Assembly: GCA_040285825.1 (NCBI GenBank)
Contig: JAUPSS010000007.1
Span: 2,888,689-2,952,688 of the forward strand
Reading direction: 5' to 3'
DNA from: Eukaryota sp. TZLM1-RC
Taxonomy: Eukaryota > Metamonada: BaSk clade
Length of the DNA: 64,000 nt
The notes beneath the pieces were generated by a model that was not told the DNA's origin, did not search any database, and worked only from the letters and a program-made list of their open reading frames with translations. The position numbers were made by a program, and so were the translations under genes. This document shows positions 41,045 through 50,706 of this stretch, piece after piece. Position 1 is the stretch's first letter. Each line of letters opens with the position of its first letter.

Positions 41045-41322
41045 TAAATAACATTGGACAGTCTGCCTTGAATTTTCTCAATTATTTTGGTAATTTATGT
41101 CGTTCAAGTGGTAAGAATTTTGCAGTGAATTTGTGGAAGAAACGTATCATTTTTGCTTTGTACACAAGTGTTCCCAAGTACTTGAATTTAATGATGTCCA
41201 AGCTGTATAAGGATTCATCAAGAGTTGGCGTGGAAAATTTTGTTTCTTATGTGTTTTAGTTTGTTTACTTTGTTTTGTTTTGTTTTGTTTCTTCGTAGAA
41301 AATAAATAAACTCAATTAAAAT
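41045..41322 (+). repeat. Family I LINE 3' end
   Basis: Codes for LNFLNYFGNLCRSSGKNFAV, then LWKKRIIFALYTSVPKYLN and the end VGVENFVSYVF. A TTTTGTTT-rich 3' UTR with AATAAATAAA follows. It lies immediately beyond tRNA-Thr once the hAT insertion is removed. Confidence 0.65.
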
Positions 41323-41330
41323 CATAATAA

Positions 41331-42715
41331 CAGTGTTCGGCCGTGCGTGAGATTTTAAGGTGCACCCCAGAGTGCATGCACTCCGTGCAGCGCACCTGCA
41401 CTCTGTCACGCACTCTGACCTTGATGAGTATGGCGTATTTTTAACCTTATGTTTAATAAACAATTATCTGCGAAACTAGTTTAGGTGAAAACTTTTCCGT
41501 TACTGATACATAATGTCCACCAACACTTTTTCTGTGAATGATTTCCTAACTACTATTCGAGAACCGGGCAAAAATGCCAAGGGCAACCACATACATGGCC
41601 GTTATCGCTGTAATGCTTGTTCCCATGAATTCACTGCAAGTGCAACACGTAAGATGAACCATTTTACGAACTCCGGAGGTGTCAAAGGTTGTTCTTCTCC
41701 CCCACCAGACCTGGTTTCTAGTATATCTACTTCTAAAGCCAAAAAACTGGAAAACAACATCAGACAGCTCGAAACTGAGGCTCTACACCTACTTACTTCT
41801 CCTCCATCTACACCTCTTCCTTTGTTTTCTCTCGAATCCCTTGAAGGTAAACGCCGTAGTACTGACATTTCCTCACAGTGTCACGATCAACTTTCGACAA
41901 ATGGCAATGATGTTGAAGTTCTTGGGGTACTGGAACCAGCTAAGAAAATCCGTCGACAATTGAGTTTGAAAGAAAGCTTTAGTCCAAGTTACAAGAAAGA
42001 AGCTGACCTGGCGATACTTAAGTTCTTTCTCAAATTTAAAGTGCCTTTCTATGCACCATCTTCAAATGAATACAAGACTATGGTTCAAGCAATCAATGTT
42101 GTGGAAAAAGATTATAAACCCCCTTCCACCAAAAGACTTTCTGGATCAATGATAGATGAGTATCATTCATCAATTATAGACAATTTATCGGTAATTGTTG
42201 ATATGTTCGATCATACAGGAGTTAGCCTTGTTTCTGATGGATGGAGCGATCGTCAATCACGTCCTTTGATAAACCTACTTGCAGTAACTCCAACTGCTTC
42301 TATGTTTTTAACAGCCTTCGACACATCCGGAGGTGAAAAAAATTCTGAATTTATTGCTGAAATAATTTCCAAATATTTGCAACATCAAAATGACAAAATC
42401 TCTAAGAAATTTCGAAGAAGAAAATGATAGCAATTATGAGCTAGAAGAAGATTTGGGTTCGGAGACATCAAAAGATTGTGAGGTTGATGAAGTTGAGTCT
42501 GAGGATGAAGTATTTGAAACTGAGTGGTTTGTAGATCCGCTTTTTGATGATTTGACAATTGACTAATACTCCATTGATCTAGTATAAATTATATGTAATT
42601 TCTTTTATTGTTAAATAGAACAACGCACCCTGCACCCGCACCACTTTCTTCACGCACTGAGGGTACGGGGTGCGCACCCAGCACGAACCCGTGCACCCCG
42701 CACCGCCGAACACTG
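41331..42715 (+). mobile_element. hAT DNA transposon, internally deleted, 8-bp TSD
   Basis: A 1385-bp element with terminal inverted repeats CAGTGTTCGGCCGTGCG (left) and CAGTGTTCGGCGGTGCG (right, reverse complement), 16 of 17 matching. Subterminal GC-rich GTGCACCCC-type repeats sit inside both ends. The 8-bp duplication CATAATAA is perfect at 41323-41330 and 42716-42723. It encodes only the N-terminal and extreme C-terminal parts of a transposase, so it is non-autonomous and probably recent. Confidence 0.93.
41513..42427 (+). pseudogene. hAT transposase, 5' part (BED finger, start of RNase H-like fold)
   Basis: A 304-codon frame. A BED-type zinc finger lies at about 30-60 (YRCNACSHEFTASATRKMNH). 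SLVSDGWSDRQSRPLINLLA (about 238-257) carries the first catalytic Asp in the DGW motif typical of hAT/DUF659 proteins. The frame then runs into KKFRRRK and stops. In the next frame 42411-42566 codes an acidic tail ending EWFVDPLFDDLTID, which looks like the authentic C-terminus. The middle, with the remaining catalytic residues and dimerisation domain, is deleted. Confidence 0.88.
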
Positions 42716-42729
42716 CATAATAATAATAT

Positions 42730-42802
42730 TGCCCAAACTGAGAATCGAACTCAGGACCTTTCCCTTACTAAAGGAATGCTCTACCAACTGAGCCATTTGG
42801 GC
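42730..42802 (-). tRNA. tRNA-Thr (AGT)
   Basis: A 73-nt cloverleaf on the minus strand: acceptor GCCCAAA/TTTGGGC, D arm GGCTCAGTTGGTAGAGC, anticodon loop TTAGTAA with AGT at 42769-42767, and T arm CTGAGTTCGATTCTCAG. The A-box and B-box (AGTTCGATTCT) fit RNA polymerase III promoters. No intron. No T4 follows until 42473-42470 because a hAT element starts 14 bp beyond the 3' end. Confidence 0.95.
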
Positions 42803-42859
42803 AATTCAAAGATATAGAAAAGCCAGTTCATTGGTGACATTTCACAAATATTGCCAAAA

Positions 42860-43020
42860 ACCAAAAACATGCACACTTAATTAAATTAATTCATAACTAA
42901 TGGGATGACTATCATTGAACCAAGATTTCCTCTACAAAATCTTGATCTGCTTGCTGTCTAGCTAAAGCTTCTCTTATTCGATTGAAAAACCGAGGTAATC
43001 TATTAATAATGGCAAATTAA
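42860..43020 (-). mobile_element. Family E LINE 3' end, fragment
   Basis: Minus-strand E sequence from its 3' terminus (GTGTGCAT...) to the IINRLPRFFNRIREALARQQ codons. It is truncated and joined at about 43018 to an H-like scrap. The junction is duplicated beyond element F (see the repeat at 42976-43065). Confidence 0.75.
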
Positions 43021-43065
43021 ATCACCACATTTACATTTCAAATCCATAAGAATTGATTGGGGAGG
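42976..43065 (+). repeat. 90-bp direct repeat flanking element F, left copy
   Basis: Starts ATTCGATTGAAAAACCGAGG and ends GATTGGGGAGG. It repeats at 43737-43827 with about four differences. It spans an E/H junction, so it existed before F inserted; it looks like a very long target-site duplication. Confidence 0.8.
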
Positions 43066-43736
43066 AATTGATTTTTTTTCTTCCCCCCCCCCTTCTGCGT
43101 CGAACTTCCTCTCCATCATGATTGTTGAAAACCTCCCTCATCACGGTCCAGGCCCTCCTATTGTTTTCTTAACAATTATTCCATACTGCTCAGCGTTGTC
43201 TCCCCCTTCTTTGTTGACTCTACTGAATGTTCTTCCACTGATAACATCATCCTTTGAAACATCAATTTGGAGACAAATTAGTTCCCTTCTCACAAGCATT
43301 TTGTTTCTTGTTCAATTTGACTTGACCATCAGCAGATGTTCGCATTTCTCTTCTCATGAAAAGCTTGCTGTCGCCTTTAAACCGCTCTTGGAGCTTCTTA
43401 GACGGCTGCTTAGTAATGGAAGTAGAAAGTTTGTGATCTGTTTACTGAAGGTTTGGTTAGTTGTTCTTGAGATAGAATCCTCACTCTTCTTATTGGATGT
43501 TGTTGCTGGTTCTAACTATCGTATGTGTGATAAAAAGCCTGCTGTCGCCTTTAAAACGCTCTTGGAGCATCTCAGACGGCCGCTTAGTAATGTCAATCAT
43601 GTACTTTTTGGTTTTGTGCTGGTTGTTCAGTGTCTTTTTGGAGTATTGACTACTAGTAGTGGAGTAGTTGGATGAGAAATTTCTGAATTGTCGTAGTATT
43701 TAGCTAATTTAATAAAAAAATGTTTACAAAAAAAAT
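43066..43736 (+). mobile_element. Element F, non-autonomous retroelement
   Basis: A 671-bp unit starting in TTTTTTTTCTTCCCCCCCCC, like the pyrimidine 5' ends of C, D and E, and ending AATAAAAAAATG...AAAAAAAA. Two ~62-bp repeats inside (about 43358-43418 and 43533-43593; cores GCTGTCGCCTTTAAA and CGCTCTTGGAGC) lie 175 bp apart. A 185-codon frame (43118-43675) covers it but has no known domain. Related F 3' parts are at 49497-49888 and 57205-57590. No reverse transcriptase; probably mobilised by one of the LINEs. Confidence 0.65.
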
Positions 43737-43827
43737 ATTCGATTGAAAAACCGAGGTAATCTATTAATAATGGCAAATTGAATCACCACATTTACATTTC
43801 AAATTTGATAAGAATTGATTGGGGAGG
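43737..43827 (+). repeat. 90-bp direct repeat flanking element F, right copy
   Basis: Right copy of the repeat at 42976-43065. Beyond it the H-like relic continues. Confidence 0.8.
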
Positions 43828-44160
43828 TAGATTAAGACTAATTGACATGACTGTCAAAAATTGAATAGCTGAAAGCAATAGTCAAAAACCGCAAGGAATT
43901 TGAGTTATCAAACAAGCTGAACTATTTTGAAAAACGAAGAAATTTTTGCCTGCACAAAGCAGACAAAAATAATTCCAAAAAATGCACCGCAATTTTTTAG
44001 CCATATTAATTTGGTTGTTCTGAGACTCTGCTTCTTCTAAATAAGTAATTTTGTTCTTCTGTAGTTTAGCAACAGTTCTCGAAATGTTTGGTAAATCTTT
44101 GATTTCAACTGATGAAAAGTCATTTTTTGAAGAAAATAACGATTTCCAGAAATTATTAAG
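43828..44160 (-). repeat. Family H-related LINE, decayed
   Basis: Minus-strand scraps similar to 16.9-17.6 kb: the LNLPPQSILIKF-like and NFLRTVPKLQ-like segments in broken frames. No open frame remains. Confidence 0.5.
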
Positions 44161-44173
44161 TTATTAAATGTTT

Positions 44174-44600
44174 TCAGTTTAAAATACGGGAAAGCGTAAC
44201 CACACTCTTGCAGCGACAAAGTAAATCATTTGGTAATGAACAAGGCCATAACAAACATCTCATTCTCATTGTAGTGGTCCATTGGTGATCATTGAGTAGA
44301 AGGCCGTAAATGTTGGGAATTTGGGAGATTAGGCAATTTGAGCAAGTGTCTTTAAGATCAATCAAAAAGTTTGCAAAAACGGGATTTTTTTCATTAGTCA
44401 AGCTAAGACGTACAATATAATACAAGTTTTCTAAAACTTTCAAGCTTTTTTTCTGCAATTTTGCAAAAGTCAGTGGTAAGGAGAGCAAGCTTCTTGGAGA
44501 AAGTTCCACAATAACAGAGGGGAAACATTTAGACCAAATATTGGGTGAAAGAGTTTCAATTTCCTGTTGCAAAAAAATAAGATAAGAGCTGCCACAATTT
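44174..44600 (-). pseudogene. Family C-related LINE, middle fragment
   Basis: Open minus-strand segment: SPNIWSKCFPSVIVELSPRS, KNPVFANFLIDLKDTCSNCL, PNIYGLLLNDHQWTTTMRMR and CRCKSVVTL. It diverged from C at many positions. It abuts a plus-strand C fragment head-to-head near 44600. Confidence 0.7.
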
Positions 44601-45133
44601 TCAATAATTTGTGTAAAGCCGCATTCATCGGTGGAGGCAAAAATTTCGTTTTTGAATTTTTGAAACGTTTTCCTGAAAACCAACATTTAATAGAATGTTG
44701 TGTTAGTGACTATTTAGTGTCCTTGCAGAGTGAAATTGAATGCATCTCTCCTCACATATGGACCAAATGCTTTCCTGCTGATATTCAAGAAATTCCACCC
44801 AGGAGTTTGAATTCCTTGAAATTTGCATATGCTAAATTGCAGACAAAGATATTAAAAGTTTTTGAAAACTTGGATTTCACTGTTCGTCTTAGCTTGGCTA
44901 AAGAAAAGAATCCCGTTTTTGCAAACTTTTTAATTGACCTTAAGGAAAGTAGCTCAAGTTGTCTTATTTCCCAGATTCCAAATGTATATGGTCTATTATT
45001 AAATGATCATCAATGGACAACTGGCTTCAGGATGAGGTGTTTTCTGTGGCCATGTAGTGTGCCAAATGATTTGATTTGTCGTTGTGGTCAGCTCATTAAT
45101 CTGAATCATTTATTTAATTGCAAATTTAATATT
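44601..45133 (+). pseudogene. Family C LINE, middle fragment
   Basis: Very close to 28694-29215 of the better C copy: CKAAFIGGGKNFVFEFLKRF, FTVRLSLAKEKNPVFANFLI and CRCGQLINLNHLFNCKF. It is truncated at both ends. The right end meets the 5' end of another element at about 45146. Confidence 0.8.
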
Positions 45134-45145
45134 CTATATATATAA

Positions 45146-45450
45146 TATTTTTTTTTCTCCCTCCCTTGGTCAAGCCTCTCATATTTTACTTTCTGTGTTG
45201 GCGTCAAAGTTGTACTGTGTCTTTGCCAAAACGATGCCAGTGACCGATAGTGACTCCGATACTGATTGGAATGCCCAAGTGAAGGTTCTACCCGTCAGAT
45301 CAAGCTCATCCCCTCCACTCCTCCACTCTCCCCACCCTCCAAGCTATGCTCGAAATTCTTCTCAAAAAAATTCAAATTCAAAAAATGATCAGTGTGCTGC
45401 TAAAAACACTAAACTCTCAAAAAATATTCCCCGTTGCTCATCCTGTATAA
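45146..45450 (+). mobile_element. C/D-type LINE 5' end, fragment
   Basis: Starts TTTTTTTTTTCTCCCTCCC, then the shared leader and ATG at 45234: MPVTDSDSDTDWNAQVKVLP, Ser/Pro-rich, SYARNSSQKNSNSKNDQC. It breaks at about 45450, where a family E copy (-) begins. It shows the same 5' end as 26384 and 61208. Confidence 0.8.
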
Positions 45451-45511
45451 TTCAATTTATTGAATTTGCACACTTGATTAAATTAAATCATAACTAATGG
45501 GACGACTATCA

Positions 45512-46699
45512 TTAAACCAAAATTTCCTCTACAAAATCTTGATTTGCTTGCTGTCTAGCTAAAGCTTCTCTAATTCGATTGAAAAACCGCGGTAATCTAT
45601 TAATAATGGCAAATTGAATCCGTGAACGCCATAGAAAAATATCAAATCTTTTCATTGTTCTTTCTTTCACCATTTTTTGGAAGTCATCCAAAAAAGTTTC
45701 TGCTTCAACTGATAATCTTCCATTTATCGAAAATGGGAAAGCAATAAAAACCAGCTGTGTATTTCTATCGACATTTGCATCTTCAATTTCTTTATCATAT
45801 TTTCTATGTTTTTCTTTTGCTTTAAAATCCAGAGCAGCCACAGGATTAAGTTTTCTTCTGTGAACCAAAGTATCGTTTGCAACATTACATGAGACAAAGT
45901 CAACAATAGCTTCAGAATTATCAATCCAATCACAGTATACATCACCTCTATCATCAGAACCAAAATTATTCAGAGAAAGTGTTTCCTTCAGCAGGGGCTC
46001 TTTGATACACGATATCCTTGCAGTTTGTGCCATATTGAAAACAGTGTCTCTAACAGCATCATGTAATGAAGAACGATAAGTTATCAATTTAGAGCAATTT
46101 AGAGCATGGCGCAAAGTGAGTTGAGGTGAATTCGAACAAATACATTTTTCTTTTGATAATAATTGGTTAATGGGGATGTTCAAATATAATCTCATTTTTG
46201 TTACAAATGCTTCATTAGTGGCACACAATCCAAATCTTCGTGGTACAATGGTTACAAAAAGTGAAGAATCTGACGCCTTGTTTTCACAAACACCCTTTTC
46301 CAATAACAATGAGTGAAGATCTTGATTTAAAACAGCGGAGCTGCAAATATTATTATAAAGATCTTTTTCATACATTCCAGTCAATCTTTTCTGTAATGTT
46401 CGATCAGTGTACTTCAAATTTAATACATTTTTTTCTGGAATATTGCCATTGAATGATTGGGGAAAACATCGACCCCATTTTTCTACATCAATTCTTGAAA
46501 TTTCTTCATTTAATGCAAAAACAGTGGAACTTTGCGTTGTCATCAATAAATCTTCCCAATCTGCAAATCTTTCGGAAAACTCAAAGATTGCATTTCTGCA
46601 TCCACCAACAAAAGCACACGAGGTAAGAATAGAAGCCTTCGTCCACCCTAAACCACCATAATGTGGACTAAGGTAAGCATGATCTGGAATTTGAAACAT
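45512..46699 (-). pseudogene. Family E C-terminal region, copy 2 (intact to its stop)
   Basis: A 395-codon open segment from GGLGWTKASILTSCAFVGG to the natural stop. It has the C...H...C zinc motif, DRGDVYCDWIDNSE and IVDFVSCNV of the restriction-like endonuclease, and the end FFNRIREALARQQANQDF. Confidence 0.87.
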
Positions 46700-46742
46700 T
46701 TTACATCCCAGTAATTGAGACAGAACTTTTGCACGTAACTCA

Positions 46743-47963
46743 TTAAACTTTTTGAGCCAAAGGTCTAGTGACGAGAGGATTTGTAGATCGAAATATATGA
46801 TTAAAATTGGAACTAAAACACAGTCTTATAATGGTAAATTTGATGTGTTTTTTTATATCTAAATTCATCATTCGGTCAATTTTGTCAGAAATTGAGTTCA
46901 ACTTTTCAAACAATTTTTTGGTAATTTCATCATTATTTCCTAAAAACGAACCCAAATGACGAATAGCATCAATTGAATATAATTTGGCTTGAATTTCAAT
47001 ATCATCAATTATTGTGGAAACTGGAGAATTCGATAACAAAACACATTTAAGTAAATTAAGTCGGAGACCAATTTTGGTAAATAATTCTTTAAAACATACA
47101 GTTGCTTTTTTCACAATATTTAAATCACCAATAAGCACAACATCATCCATATATGCAATCATTTTTAGTGAAGGAAACATCTCTTGAATTTGCAGTAGAA
47201 TAGGATGGATGGCCAAACAAAACAAAAGAGGTCCTAACGGATCTCCTTGCTTTACGCCACTTGATGAACTCAAAATATTGTTACCAAAATGTAAATTAGA
47301 ATATGTGCAATAAGTTGATTGAAAATATGGTATTAATTCCGGCATATATTGCAATAGAGCACCATGGATACTGCGACGACTTAGTGAATTGAAAGCATTA
47401 CTAAAATCCAATGACATGCAAACATTGAATTCATTTTGACGAAATAAGACATCAGTAGCAAAAATCGCTGAAGAGACTCCATCTGTAGTATTTATACCAT
47501 ATTGAAAGGGTAATAAAATCTTTTTAGCTTTTTCATTGAACCTGCTTAAGCAACACGCAGAAAAAATATTGTGTAAGCTCTCAGAGACTGCAATAGGACG
47601 AACATCCATTTTTGAATTTTTGACAAGTGCAGTCAAACGAGAACTTCTTAATTCTTCTGGGTATTTGCGTTGACCAGATAATATTTGGTTGAAAAATTTA
47701 GTCAATAATCCAAGGCAATCTTCTGAAGAAATAATCGCGGCTTTTACATGATCAATAGTAATGCCAGAAAGTCCGGCAGACTTACCACGAGGTCTCTTTT
47801 TGATAACCGAAAAAACTTCTGATGGCATCAATGGAAAATTTTCCCAGTATGTGCCGTAAAAATTTTGATCCATTATAGGATCTTCATAAGGATGAAGAAT
47901 TTTCAGTTTTTCTATTGTATTTTCATTGTTCGGTGCTTTAACTCCGGGACTTAAAGCTGACAA
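46743..47963 (-). pseudogene. Family E reverse transcriptase, copy 2
   Basis: A 406-codon open segment with the full set of RT motifs: KKRPRGKSAGLSGITIDHV, VRPIAVSESLHNIFSACCL, SLDFSNAFNSLSRRSIH, SGVKQGDPLGPLLFCLAIHP and AYMDDVVLIG, plus the thumb. It ends at a frameshift near 46745 (an extra T in TTTTTGAG relative to the first copy). All catalytic residues are present. Confidence 0.88.
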
Positions 47964-48098
47964 AGCCTTGGACCATTTGTTGTCAAAGCATTTGTCTTCA
48001 AAAATTTTACTTAATTTCTCGGATGACTGATTTCTCGGTGCTATATTAGTTAAATCTTCGGAAATATTAACGAAATTTTGTTCAAAAGGAGGACAAAA

Positions 48099-49490
48099 AG
48101 AATCCTGTCATAAACTTGATCATAAAAAAAATTCTCAAAAGTGTGAAAATTATCAAAATCCATCTACTTCTTATTCTGTAACTGCCGCTGCTGCTGAATT
48201 AAATAATTTAGAATTTAATTTACCTCCCAAACATGAGTGCACTGCAGAAGACAATGATGTAATAATGTTAGATATTTGTCATGAAGCAAGTCAAATTGAT
48301 AATTGTGCTATTTGTAATGAAAAAGCTGAAAGATATATTTTAAAAAATAATTTATATGTATGCCATGTTTGCTCCTCGCTTGATACACTACGGCCTCCAT
48401 GTTAGATTCCGAATGTTCTCAGTCCCAAGGCTTCCGTTCCCTTTTCTGTTGCGTTTAGAACATTCAGTCTTGCTTTGAAAAAAGGAGAATGGGATGTTTT
48501 TTCTATTTGGAAATTCTTCCTTGAACAAAAATCAGATTCTCGTCCCAGATTAGCTTTGAACCCATCTAAATGTCTCTTGATTGGTAGAGAGAAACAATCT
48601 TTGATGATTGGTGGAGCTCAGATTCCTTTTATCAATTATGACTAACAAGCTTTTAAGTTTCTTGGATGTTGGCTTGGCAATTTGGATGAAATTTATTCCC
48701 AGTTAAACAATTTATTGGAGAAGTTTGACAAGGATCTTAGTTTTATTGCTGAATGTGACATTGAGAAACACATCAAATTTTTTATTTTAAAAATTTGTTA
48801 TTCTGGAAAATTCACTCATATTTTAAGGTCAACTCCCCCATCGGTATCTCTCAATTTTTGCAGATCTTTTAACAAACTTCGAGTCAAATTTTTTTCTTCT
48901 TTATTAGAAGTAAATGAATCTTTAATTCGAAGTCATGTATTTTGTTCAGCAGATTTGGGTGGAATTGGATTCACCAAATCTTCGATTCTGTGTAAAGCAG
49001 CATTTTTGGAAGGTGGTAAAAATTTTGTTTTTGAATTTTTCCAAAGGTTCCCTTTTGATGTTCATCTGATCAATGGTGAATCAAATTTTTACTTGAATCA
49101 ACTGCAATTTGAATCAGAAAATTTGCCTAGTGATATCTGGATTCAGTGTTTTCCTCAAAATGTTCAAGAAATTCCCACCCGATCACTTCCAAATTTACGT
49201 TTTTGCTTGAAAAAGCTTCAGCACCATATGGTTAAATTATATGAAGGCTTGGATTATGAAGTAAGACTTGGCTTGGCCAAAACTAAAAATCCCGCTTTCG
49301 GTAATTTTTTAAAGGATATTCGTGATAGTTCAGCTGCTGCTTTAGTAACTCAAGTTCCCTGTGTTTATGGACTTTTGTTAAAAAACAATGAATGGCTTCT
49401 AAACATGCGTTTTCGTTGTTTCCTGTGGCCAAACAATTTGCCCAATCATTTAACTTGTAAATGTGGTAAACCTCTTTTGTTTACTCATCT
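48099..49490 (+). pseudogene. Family A LINE, internally deleted
   Basis: 48110-48550 codes ORF N-terminal material (CAICNEKAERYILKNNLYVC, LDTLRPPC, SVPFSVAFRTFSLALKKGEW) with a TAG near 48402. It then jumps at about 48549 into the RT thumb (LALNPSKCLLIGREKQSL), skipping the RT fingers and palm. 48682-49490 is open to the C-terminal zinc motif CKCGKPLLFTHL, where composite element F/D begins. From 48549 it is a near copy of 56246-57205. Confidence 0.8.
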
Positions 49491-50704
49491 TTTTTTTATG
49501 GACTTTTTTTTTTATTAAATGAGCTAAATACTACAACAATTCAGAAATTCCTCATCCAACTACTCCACTACTAGTAGTCAATATTCCAAAAAGACACTGA
49601 ACAACCAGCACAAAACCAAAAAGTACATGATTGACATTACTAAGCGGCCGTCTGGGATGCTCCAAGAGCGTTTGAAAGGCGACAGCAGGCTTTTCATCAC
49701 ACATACGATAGTTAAAACAAGCAACAACATCCAATAAGAAGAGTAAGAATTCTATCTCAAGAACAACTAACCAAACCTTCAGTAAACAGATCACAAACTT
49801 TCTACTTCCATTAGTAAGCGGCCGTCTGAGAAGCTCCAAGAGCGGTTTAAAGGCGACAGCAGGCTTTTCATCACACATACGATAGTTAGTTTGGAACAGG
49901 TATGTCTTCTTTTTTGCACTTTTTCAGGCGTAATATCAGGGGCATCACACAAAGGCAAAAAATCTTTTTTAAAAATTTTCAAATTTTTTTGAGAAGAATT
50001 TCGAGCATAGCTTGAAGGGTGGGGAGAGTGGAGAAGTGAAGGGGATGAGCTTGATTTGATGGATAGAATCTTTGCTTGGGCGTTCCAATCAGTATCAGAG
50101 TCACTATCAGTCAATGGCATCGTTTTGGCCAAGACACAGTACAACTTGGACGCCGTGACAGAAAGTGAAATATGAGAGGGTTGACCAGGGGAGGGAGAAA
50201 AAAAATATGGAATCAAAACCATAGATGGAGCTTCAGTTGCAGCTTTGACATCTGATCTGTTTTTCAATTGTCACGAAAATAGTTGCGTTTTTAATCTTGA
50301 TTTCAAAAATGCTTTCAATTCAGTGAAAAGTGATTCAATTTGGAAAGAAATCAAATCAAATTTTCCTGAACTCGAAACCTTTTCTTATAGGTTTTATGGT
50401 AATTCATCTGATTTAATTTTTAATTCCTTTAATCTGGATTCTTTATCAGGAGTTAAACAAGGAGACCCTTTAGGTCCTTTCTTTTTTTGTCTTGCAATTC
50501 ACCCAATTTTGAAAAAATTAAAAGAAGAAAATTCTGACCTTCAAGTGGTAGCTTACATGGATGACATTTCTTGTATTGGTCCAGAAAGTACAATTAATAG
50601 GGTTGCTAATGAAGCTGCTACATTATACCAATCCATTGGTCTTGATTTGAATGTTCAAAAATGTTTTTGTATTTCTAGAAAAAATGTTAAGTTAATAATT
50701 AATT
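48549..50704 (+). repeat. Direct duplication, left copy
   Basis: The order A fragment, F 3' part (-), D 5' part (-), D reverse transcriptase (+) recurs at 56246-58397 with the same junctions. After the A insertion, homology resumes at 52186 and matches 58398-58612. Confidence 0.85.
49497..50205 (-). mobile_element. Chimeric retroelement: D 5' end joined to F 3' end
   Basis: Read on the minus strand: TTTTTTTTCTCCCTCCCC, D leader, ATG at 50120 and MPLTDSDSDTDWNAQAKILS, in frame to RRHTCSK. At about 49888 the sequence switches from D to F, reading CTAACTATCGTATGTGTGATG. The F repeats, AATAAAAAAAAAAA and stop follow. It resembles a non-autonomous element with an autonomous element's 5' end and a foreign 3' tail. 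It occurs again at 57205-57900. Confidence 0.7.
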
Positions 50705-50706
50705 GA
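50245..50706 (+). pseudogene. Family D reverse transcriptase palm
   Basis: Open segment with FNLDFKNAFNSVKSDSIW, SGVKQGDPLGPFFFCLAIHP and VVAYMDDISCIG, then LDLNVQKCFCISRKNVKLII. It is cut by the A insertion at 50705; the next D residues (SLEVPYIDYTSTSFCFLGCY) resume at 52186. Confidence 0.87.

Larger units (their letters stand above)
45455..48098 (-). mobile_element. Family E LINE, copy 2, 5'-truncated
   Basis: Almost identical to 21610-24270. It lacks the zinc-knuckle part. Two long frames: RT (47963-46743) with GITIDHVKAAIISSEDCLG, SGVKQGDPLGPLLFCLAIHP and AYMDDVVLIG, and C-terminal (46699-45512) with DRGDVYCDWIDNSE and the intact end RQQANQDFVEEILV. They are separated by a one-base frameshift near 46750. 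It reads LGNNDEI where the other copy has TGA. Confidence 0.9.

Noticed and set aside
42730-42802. LINE ends on both sides of tRNA-Thr as evidence of tRNA-targeted integration, as in Dictyostelium TRE elements.
   Set aside because: Only one tRNA is present and the flanking ends (family I, family E) occur at many non-tRNA sites here, so one case cannot show targeting.
43118-43675. The 185-codon frame in element F as a real protein gene.
   Set aside because: It has no known domain, the other F copies keep only its 3' part in chimeric context, and the internal repeats explain much of it. Kept only as a property of the element.
49888-50205. 5' inversion by twin priming as the origin of the head-to-head D arrangement.
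   Set aside because: The inverted 5' piece carries its own F tail in two copies and a full D 5' half in the third, so simple twin priming does not explain it. Two head-to-head insertions fit better.
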